A program made the translations under genes and the position numbers. From JANLTP01 sp031363055 (GTDB lineage Bacteria > Pseudomonadota > Gammaproteobacteria > Burkholderiales > Burkholderiaceae_E): a stretch of DNA of 12,302 bases. Of the stretch, positions 7,482 to 12,302 are shown one piece after another. Position 1 is the stretch's first letter. Every line of letters starts with the position of its first letter. The notes below the pieces were generated by a model, which was not told the origin of the DNA, made no database searches, and was given only the letters and a program-made list of their open reading frames with translations. The DNA is taken from NCBI GenBank assembly GCA_031363055.1, contig JANLTP010000147.1, positions 1 through 12,302 of the forward strand, in the 5' to 3' direction.

Positions 7482-9181
7482 CGCTGGCGCCACCAAACGC
7501 CTATGCCGATAATCGCCAGCAGCGCCGGAATCAGCACCACCGACAGGAAAAAGGTTCCCTTCATCTGCCGGTTGGTCAAATTCACTCGCGGCAAATCGTA
7601 GGTTCGCGGCGCAATGCCGATCAAATTCTCCTGCCCGGCCAAATAGTTGACCGTATTCATGAATAACGTGCCATTGCCCATCAGGTGAAAGAACGAATTG
7701 GTCGCGAAGTCCGAATCACCGACCACGACCACCCGTGATTCTTTGCCTGGGACCGCTGACGCAACGCCGGCGGCTGTCGGCTCAGCCTTAGCGTCATTTT
7801 TATCATCGCCAGCCTTGCTCTCGCCGGCCGCCGCCGGCTCCTCACCGCGCAGCCGCAGCAGCGCCGTCATCGCAGCATCGGGCGCAACACCGGGCGTGCG
7901 CTTGGCCACGGCCATCAGCGTGCTGGACCCAAGCCGATCCTCGCCTTCTTTGAACTGTATTCGGGTCGCCGAAGTCTGAGCATAGCTTTGTTTGGAGGTG
8001 TTGATGATCGGCGTCACCGAGCTGCCTGGTGCACGCTGTTGTGTGGGTGCTAGCGAGCGTGCGCCGGGAAAAAACGTCATCGGCAGGCCGCGCACGATTT
8101 GATGATAGTTGTACTCAGTGACGAACGGCGCCGAGGAGTCGGTCCAGAAATGGTTGACCGGGTCCATGACGATGTTGTCCTCGACGACGATGCTATAGGC
8201 GGCCAGCACCGGTTCGATGCCACTGCGCACAAACGGATCGAGCAGGAACAGGCCGCTGCCACCGTTATCCAGAAAGGCGCGAATCGCGTCGACTTCGGGC
8301 CGCAGCAACTCGCTCTTGGCACCGGCCGATACCAGCACGGTGCAACGCGCGAGTTGATCACCACCACCGCGCAGCGGTGACACCTTGTCCACGCCATAGC
8401 CCAGATTCTCTAGCGCCTCGCGCGCCTTGGCCATGCCGTGTTCCTCATGCACGACGATCCTTTGCCCAAGACCGTGCGAATGCCCGGCTGCGCCTTCCAT
8501 GTGATCGTGCGACTCTTTGCTGAACGGATTGCCCTCGCCGTGACCGTCCAGAAAACAAATGCGCTGCTTGGCGCCCTGCGACACGCGCAGAATGCCATTG
8601 ACGATATCGGTCTCACCGTAACCGTTGATCTGCAGCTTGCGGTCCTCGCTCTGCATCAGCGTAGTGCCGGCAAATTGCACGTTCAGTGACCGCGCGCGCG
8701 CCGGATTGAGCACTGGGTCGATCAGATTCAGCTCGATGCGCGGGTTCTGTTTGGCCACCAATTGGTAGAGCTCCACTGTCTCGCGCATCATCGGATCATG
8801 GAAAAACGTGATCGCCACAGGCTTGTCGATGGCCTGCAGCGTCTTGATTGCCTGCTCAGACAGTGAATGCCGGCGGCTGTTGGTCATGTCCAACCGCCAA
8901 GGCAACAGCGTAGCCAAATAGGCGGTCGCGGTTAGAGCCGCCATGGCGCCCAGCGTGTACAGCGCGATTTCGCCACGCCGTCGGCGCATCGTCGCACGCA
9001 AGCGGCCACGTAAGGTATAGGTGCCCCAGCCCGCGAGCGCCGCCCCCGCGACCGCAATCAGCGTGTTCCACAGCGTCGGTTTAAGTAATATGGCGTGTAC
9101 TGACGCTGCGGTGGCAAGCAAGGCCACACCGGCCAGCAAAATCCAGCCTGCTCGAAGTGAACGATCCATCAGCGGCGCCAT
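7478..9181 (-). CDS. GldG-like ABC transporter auxiliary membrane protein (about 567 aa)
   Basis: This is the membrane-anchored auxiliary component of an uncharacterised ABC system related to gliding-motility GldG (ABC_transp_aux/DUF4350 type). Three hydrophobic segments lie near the N-terminus (about 12-32, 38-56, 73-93) and one at the C-terminus (about 542-563), leaving a large periplasmic domain. Family marks are the HSLSEQAIKTL stretch at 105-115, FLDGHGEGNPF at 210-220, FLLDPF at 312-317, VVVGDSDFATN at 485-495 and the NYLAGQENLIGI segment at 512-523. There is a His-rich stretch at 225-248 (H225, H227, H234, H236, H245, H248) and a disordered Ala/Asp/Lys-rich stretch at about 446-480. 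The first ATG at 9181 overlaps the permease gene by 13 bp. A second ATG at 9169 shares one base with the permease TGA (TGATG) and is an equally good coupled start. Neither has a clear Shine-Dalgarno. Confidence 0.88.
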   Translation of the reverse strand: MAPLMDRSLRAGWILLAGVALLATAASVHAILLKPTLWNTLIAVAGAALAGWGTYTLRGRLRATMRRRRGEIALYTLGAMAALTATAYLATLLPWRLDMTNSRRHSLSEQAIKTLQAIDKPVAITFFHDPMMRETVELYQLVAKQNPRIELNLIDPVLNPARARSLNVQFAGTTLMQSEDRKLQINGYGETDIVNGILRVSQGAKQRICFLDGHGEGNPFSKESHDHMEGAAGHSHGLGQRIVVHEEHGMAKAREALENLGYGVDKVSPLRGGGDQLARCTVLVSAGAKSELLRPEVDAIRAFLDNGGSGLFLLDPFVRSGIEPVLAAYSIVVEDNIVMDPVNHFWTDSSAPFVTEYNYHQIVRGLPMTFFPGARSLAPTQQRAPGSSVTPIINTSKQSYAQTSATRIQFKEGEDRLGSSTLMAVAKRTPGVAPDAAMTALLRLRGEEPAAAGESKAGDDKNDAKAEPTAAGVASAVPGKESRVVVVGDSDFATNSFFHLMGNGTLFMNTVNYLAGQENLIGIAPRTYDLPRVNLTNRQMKGTFFLSVVLIPALLAIIGIGVWWRQR

Positions 9182-9876
9182 TGCAACCAGGCGGCGTTCA
9201 AGGTGAGCGCCATCGCGCAGGTAACCAGGAAGAAAGTCACCGCTTCGCCGCGCACCAAACCACGAACGAAGTCACCATAGTGCAACGCAAACGAAAGATG
9301 GCCGACCAGCGAACGCAGTAATGGAGAAGCCTGAAAGTTTTGTGCATGACCGACCCACCAGAACGCGAGCAGCACGGCCACCGTGATCAGCGCCGCGACT
9401 ATCTGGTTCTGGGTCAAGGCCGAGAACAATTGGCCGACCGCCAGGCAGGCCATGCCTAACAGCACGAAGCCGATGTAGCCGGACAGGATGGTCAAGAGTT
9501 CCGGGTTGCCGTACAGCACCAGCGGGATCAGATTGACCATGCTGCAGACGGTCATCAGCAGCAAAATACTGACCGCACCGAGAAATTTGCCGAGCACGAT
9601 CTGCCACGGTGCCAGCGGCAAGGTCGAGAGCAACTCCATGGTCCGGGCGTTGTACTCGGCCGCAAACAGGCGCATGGAAATAACCGGGATCAGGGTGATC
9701 AGCAGGATACCCATGCTCTGCAAGGTCGTGTCCATGCCGGCGCTGCCGGTCAAAAATACGTTGTACAGAAAGAAGTAGCCGGTGCCGAGCAGGAACACCG
9801 CGACGACGAAGTAAGCGATCGGCGAGCGGAAGTAGCCCAACATTTCCTTCTGATAGAGCGCCATCAAGCCGTTCAT
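9169..9876 (-). CDS. ABC-2 type permease, GldF-like (235 aa)
   Basis: This is the inner-membrane permease of the ABC system. About six hydrophobic segments are visible (residues about 19-41, 52-70, 97-121, 127-150, 157-175, 210-229). The short helical stretch EYNARTMELLSTLPLAPWQ at 74-92 follows the second segment and is the hallmark of the ABC-2/NosY/GldF permeases. FSALTQNQIVAA at 151-162 is also typical of GldF. The start is ATG 9876, whose ATGA overlaps the ATPase stop, with GAGGTG 5 nt upstream; longer in-frame readings into the ATPase gene lack support. Length is close to the family norm of about 240. It presumably pairs with the preceding ATPase as a homodimer. The transported or remodelled substrate is unknown. 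Confidence 0.9.
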   Translation of the reverse strand: MNGLMALYQKEMLGYFRSPIAYFVVAVFLLGTGYFFLYNVFLTGSAGMDTTLQSMGILLITLIPVISMRLFAAEYNARTMELLSTLPLAPWQIVLGKFLGAVSILLLMTVCSMVNLIPLVLYGNPELLTILSGYIGFVLLGMACLAVGQLFSALTQNQIVAALITVAVLLAFWWVGHAQNFQASPLLRSLVGHLSFALHYGDFVRGLVRGEAVTFFLVTCAMALTLNAAWLQWRR

Positions 9877-10883
9877 GCCGCCACCTCGTCCGGCGCCGGT
9901 GCGGCGCTTACATAGTGCAGAAACACGTTCTCCAGCGTCGGCTGGCGGCGCTCCAGTTTCAGCAGTTCCCAGCGCGCGGCCACGGCGCGCGCAATCGCCG
10001 CCTCGACGCCATCGCGATCGTCCACTTGGCATTCGACCACCAGCGGCACCGATTCGTTGCCCGACTGTCCGCTTGCGCCCGCGCCTTCGCCCGCGTTCAC
10101 GCTCACTTTCACGCTGACGCCGACCACGCCTGCAATGCCGAGCAGTTCGGCCTGCAAGTGCTGCGCCGGCCCCCGCGCATGCAGCAGCACACTGCTGGTC
10201 TGCTCGCTGGCGCGCTGCAAGCCCTGTGGCGAATCAACCGCCAGCAAACGGCCGTTGTTGATGATCGCCACACGCTGACAAATCATCGTGACCTCGGGCA
10301 AGATATGAGTCGAGAGCAGTACCGCATGCTGCTCGCCGAACGAACGGATCACTTCTCGCGTTTCTTGTATCTGCCCCGGATCAAGACCACTGGTGGGTTC
10401 GTCCAACAGCAGCACCTCGGGTGAACCGAGCAGGGCCTGCGCCAAGCCCAGCCGTTGGCGATAGCCCTTCGATAGTTTGTAAACCTCGTGATAAAACACC
10501 GACTGCAGGCGGCAGGCGGTGCAGACCCGGTCAAGTTCGCGAGCAACACCGGCGCGCGGCACGCCTTTGACCTTGGCGACGAAGCGCAAGTAGGCATCGA
10601 CCTGCAAGCTGTCGTACAGCGGCGGGTGCTCGGGCAGGTAGCCGATGCGGCGGGCGGCCTCTTGATTCTGCGTCGCCATGTCGAATCCGGCTACGCTGAC
10701 CTTGCCGGAGCTGGCCGCAGTGGCGCCGGCAATCATGCGCATGGTCGTAGTCTTGCCGGCACCGTTTGGTCCGAGAAAACCAACGATCTCGCCCTTCGCA
10801 ACGCTGAACGAAATCCCATGGATAATCGTGCGCGAGCCATAGCGTTTGACTACGGACTCCAGTTCGATCACGGGGCTCGGCAT
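9873..10883 (-). CDS. ABC transporter ATP-binding protein, GldA-like (336 aa)
   Basis: This is the cytoplasmic ATPase that drives the GldF-like permease encoded next. It has Walker A GPNGAGKT at 38-45, the YLPEHPPLYDSL stretch at 83-93 in the Q-loop position (Glu85 in place of Gln, normal for GldA and its relatives), signature LSKGYRQR at 137-144, Walker B VLLLDEP at 157-163, D-loop SGLD at 165-168 and the switch histidine H193 in STHIL. After the nucleotide domain, residues from about 230 form a regulatory tail with a Gly/Ser/Asn-rich linker at about 263-280 and an ending (QPTLENVFLHYV) typical of CcmA/GldA proteins. The ATG at 10883 is the first gene of the four-gene operon. No strong Shine-Dalgarno is visible, and only about 45 bp separate it from the upstream terminator. 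Confidence 0.92.
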   Translation of the reverse strand: MPSPVIELESVVKRYGSRTIIHGISFSVAKGEIVGFLGPNGAGKTTTMRMIAGATAASSGKVSVAGFDMATQNQEAARRIGYLPEHPPLYDSLQVDAYLRFVAKVKGVPRAGVARELDRVCTACRLQSVFYHEVYKLSKGYRQRLGLAQALLGSPEVLLLDEPTSGLDPGQIQETREVIRSFGEQHAVLLSTHILPEVTMICQRVAIINNGRLLAVDSPQGLQRASEQTSSVLLHARGPAQHLQAELLGIAGVVGVSVKVSVNAGEGAGASGQSGNESVPLVVECQVDDRDGVEAAIARAVAARWELLKLERRQPTLENVFLHYVSAAPAPDEVAA

Positions 10884-10928
10884 ACGCTGGTCACAGGTTT
10901 GTCAGTAAATTGATACGGAGGCACGAAC

Positions 10929-10959
10929 AAAAAAAGGTCCTGCGCACAGGACCTTTTTT
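10929..10959 (-). terminator. Intrinsic terminator, bidirectional in form
   Basis: GGTCCTG at 10936-10942 and CAGGACC at 10947-10953 form a perfect 7-bp stem with a CGCA loop. The stem is flanked by seven A on the left and six T on the right, so it can work on both strands. Read on the minus strand it ends the lactonase transcript about 50 bp after its stop and separates it from the ABC operon. Confidence 0.9.
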
Positions 10960-11007
10960 CGCCGGAAGGGTGTTCAGGCGCAATACGGACAGTTGATGCG
11001 GTCCGCT

Positions 11008-11877
11008 CTACTTATGCCACCGGTCGCCGCCCTTACCCCACTGGTCCTGGTCGTGCCCATACAGGACATCCGCGCCTTCCAGGTCGCGCATGAATTTCAA
11101 GCGGTTCACCGACTTGTTGTAATCGAGGACGCTGTAGTTCAGTCCGGCCGGGAAGCCGTCCATGTTCTCCTGCATCCAGATCGCGTCTTGCGCCATGATC
11201 AGTGTCCGGCCACCAGCCAGCTTGGCCTTGAGCGACTGATGCCCGAGCGTATGGCCCGGGGTGGACAGGATCATCAAGCTGCCGTCGCCGAACAAATCGT
11301 AGTCGCCTTCGAGTTCCAGGTAGTTGAACTCGCGCGCGTTATCGATATCGGCCATAACGAAGCTGCCTGGGCTTGTGCGGCCCTGGAATTTCTCCGGAAA
11401 CCAAGCTTGATAGAGCTCCTTTTTCTGCAGCACATGAATCGCCTTCGGGAACATCTCGATATTGCCGATATGGTCCAGGTGCGAGTGCGAGGTGACGACG
11501 ACTTTGACGTCAGCCGTGGTCTTGCCGATTTTCTTCAGCCAGCCATCAATGGTCGTATCCTTTGTCTGGTTCGGCTTGAGAAAGTCGCACTGACCCGGAT
11601 CCCAATACTGCTTGCACTTGCCGTCAGTAACACCGACATTGTTTCCGGTGTCGAACACGACCAAACCTTTGGGGTGATCGATGATCCACATGCTGACGGG
11701 GATGGTGATATCGCGATGCTTCTCTTTCGGCAGGCTCGGGATCAAACCGACAATTGGAAACGGCCCGAACATGCCGCTGGTGGCCCAATAGATGCCCTTG
11801 ACCTGCGCTGAAGCGCTGAACGGCACGAGCATGCACAGCAAAGCTGTTAATGCTGCGGCAACACTGATCTTCCTCAT
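11008..11877 (-). CDS. Exported metallo-beta-lactamase-fold hydrolase, AHL-lactonase-like (289 aa)
   Basis: This is a dinuclear zinc hydrolase of the MBL superfamily. The metal-ligand pattern is HSHLDH at 131-136, H209 in STPGHT, D231 and H275 in YGHD, the order and spacing of the AiiA/AttM N-acyl-homoserine lactone lactonases. The N-terminus is a clear Sec signal peptide (MRK then a hydrophobic run, with a likely cut after SASA at 21-24), so the enzyme should act in the periplasm or outside. Two cysteines at 88 and 97 could form a disulfide there. The ATG at 11877 has GAGGA 7 nt upstream. It is a single-gene unit closed by the terminator at about 10929-10959, with a 314-bp leader region upstream. 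Lactone opening is inferred; other esters or thioesters are possible substrates for this fold. Confidence 0.87.
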   Translation of the reverse strand: MRKISVAAALTALLCMLVPFSASAQVKGIYWATSGMFGPFPIVGLIPSLPKEKHRDITIPVSMWIIDHPKGLVVFDTGNNVGVTDGKCKQYWDPGQCDFLKPNQTKDTTIDGWLKKIGKTTADVKVVVTSHSHLDHIGNIEMFPKAIHVLQKKELYQAWFPEKFQGRTSPGSFVMADIDNAREFNYLELEGDYDLFGDGSLMILSTPGHTLGHQSLKAKLAGGRTLIMAQDAIWMQENMDGFPAGLNYSVLDYNKSVNRLKFMRDLEGADVLYGHDQDQWGKGGDRWHK

Positions 11878-12031
11878 AATTGAATCCTCGCGATGGCTCT
11901 ACGTTTTAAGAAATAATGCCTGGGCGCGTTTTGATGCAACCACCGCGCTCGAGATGGTCGGACTAAAAAAAAAGGCGCTTGATGCGGACTTTGCAGCAGT
12001 TTAACAATTAGGTAGCAGAAATACCAAGACT

Positions 12032-12075
12032 CGCGCAGTTTTTATTCTCAAGTTTCGTTGGACCCAACTGCTGCG
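12032..12075. repeat. Stem-loop, 9 bp with one bulge
   Basis: CGCGCAGTT at 12032-12040 pairs with AACTGC and GCG at 12066-12075, with a single bulged T at 12072 and a loop of about 25 nt. It sits just before the terminator hairpin when read on the plus strand. It could be part of a small structured transcript or of the lactonase leader. Confidence 0.35.
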
Positions 12076-12090
12076 ACGCAACATAAAGAA

Positions 12091-12117
12091 GGGCGCGAAA
12101 GTAATCGCGCCCTTTTT
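12091..12117 (-). terminator. Intrinsic terminator hairpin after the MarR-like gene
   Basis: GGGCGCGA at 12091-12098 and TCGCGCCC at 12105-12112 form a perfect 8-bp GC-rich stem with an AAGTAA loop. On the minus strand it is followed by TTCTTTAT and would end the MarR-like transcript about 80 bp after its stop. On the plus strand it is followed by five T, so it could also stop an unseen rightward transcript. Confidence 0.75.
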
Positions 12118-12191
12118 GAATCGATCTGATGCGGCGCCCCGAATAGGGGATGGAGGATAGGAAATTTGAAAGTCCACGCAACACTTCGCGA

Positions 12192-12302
12192 TTATTTGCC
12201 GCGACAGCGCGCCACCTTGTGAAGCAACTCAATCAGAATAACTCGTTCGCCGACACTGAGTGCGGCGAACTGATGTTGCTCGCCCTCGGCCAGCAGTCTG
12301 AC
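12192..12302 (-). CDS. C-terminal end of a probable MarR-family regulator, 5' part outside the window
   Basis: The minus strand is open from the window edge for 36 codons to a TAA at 12194-12192. The translated end contains FAALSVGERVILIELLHKVA, which resembles the final dimerisation helix of MarR-type regulators, where a 'LS..ER..L..LL.K' pattern is common. No DNA-binding part is inside the window, so the family call rests on this tail only. It runs in the same direction as the lactonase gene but is separated from it by a terminator. Coding is likely because the frame is followed closely by that terminator and has no competing frame. Confidence 0.5.
   Translation of the reverse strand, partial: VRLLAEGEQHQFAALSVGERVILIELLHKVARCRGK

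Larger units (their letters stand above)
11878..12191. other. Non-coding gap between the MarR-like gene and the lactonase gene
   Basis: No protein-like reading frame was found here. The gap holds the terminator hairpin near 12091-12117, a stem-loop at 12032-12075 and a nine-A run at 11965-11973. The lactonase promoter should also lie here. A weak candidate on the minus strand is TTGCAT (11934-11939) with an AT-rich block (CATTAT) about 15 bp downstream; spacing and match are poor. Confidence 0.5.

Noticed and set aside
10623..10640. Glu in place of Gln in the ATPase Q-loop
   Set aside because: The YLPE form is usual in GldA/CcmA-like ATPases, so it is not a lost catalytic residue.
10993..11811. 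272-codon open frame on the plus strand
   Set aside because: It is the antisense shadow of the lactonase gene, with no recognisable motif and a poor start context.
11965..11973. Nine-A run (nine T on the minus strand) as a terminator
   Set aside because: No stem precedes the T run on the minus strand, so it is only a homopolymer run, possibly in the lactonase leader.
12137..12149. CCCC-GAATA-GGGG small hairpin
   Set aside because: The stem has only four base pairs and no T run; too weak to call a feature.
12008..12232. 74-codon minus-strand frame at the right end
   Set aside because: It crosses the MarR-like stop and the terminator hairpin in another frame, has no recognisable motif, and the MarR-like frame explains the coding signal better.

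Overview
The window is about 12.3 kb of moderately GC-rich proteobacterial chromosome. Several things point to an aerobic or facultative Gram-negative heterotroph of the Beta- or Gammaproteobacteria: the single-chain indolepyruvate:ferredoxin oxidoreductase, the fossil of a Bug/TctC periplasmic receptor, the GldA/F/G-like ABC operon with a DUF4340 partner, and the Sec-exported lactonase. The genus cannot be fixed from the sequence alone. All recognisable genes lie on the minus strand, so transcription runs from base 12302 towards base 1. I saw no tRNA, rRNA, insertion sequence or CRISPR array.

In transcription order, the right edge holds the last 36 codons of what looks like a MarR-type regulator. 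A 314-bp gap follows, with an intrinsic terminator hairpin and a second stem-loop. Next is a Sec-exported metallo-beta-lactamase-fold hydrolase of the AHL-lactonase type, closed by a near-perfect terminator at about 10929-10959. After that comes a tightly coupled four-gene operon, each junction overlapping: a GldA-like ATPase, a GldF-like ABC-2 permease, a GldG-like membrane-anchored auxiliary protein and a DUF4340-type protein. The last two both carry histidine-rich segments.

The centre holds a YgfF-like short-chain dehydrogenase, a heavily decayed Bug/TctC solute-receptor pseudogene, and a Rieske non-haem iron oxygenase of the VanA type just 23 bp downstream. The pseudogene next to the oxygenase suggests a former uptake-and-degradation unit for an aromatic or carboxylated compound that has lost its receptor.

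The left third is a 1195-residue fused indolepyruvate:ferredoxin oxidoreductase whose stop codon overlaps the GTG start of a type I DAHP synthase (AroF/G/H), which runs off the left edge. An arylpyruvate/aryl-acyl-CoA enzyme is therefore translationally coupled to the first enzyme of the shikimate pathway.

The most interesting items are that coupling, the paired histidine-rich segments of the ABC auxiliary proteins, and the condensed Bug fossil. I found no clear case for a wholly new biological system.
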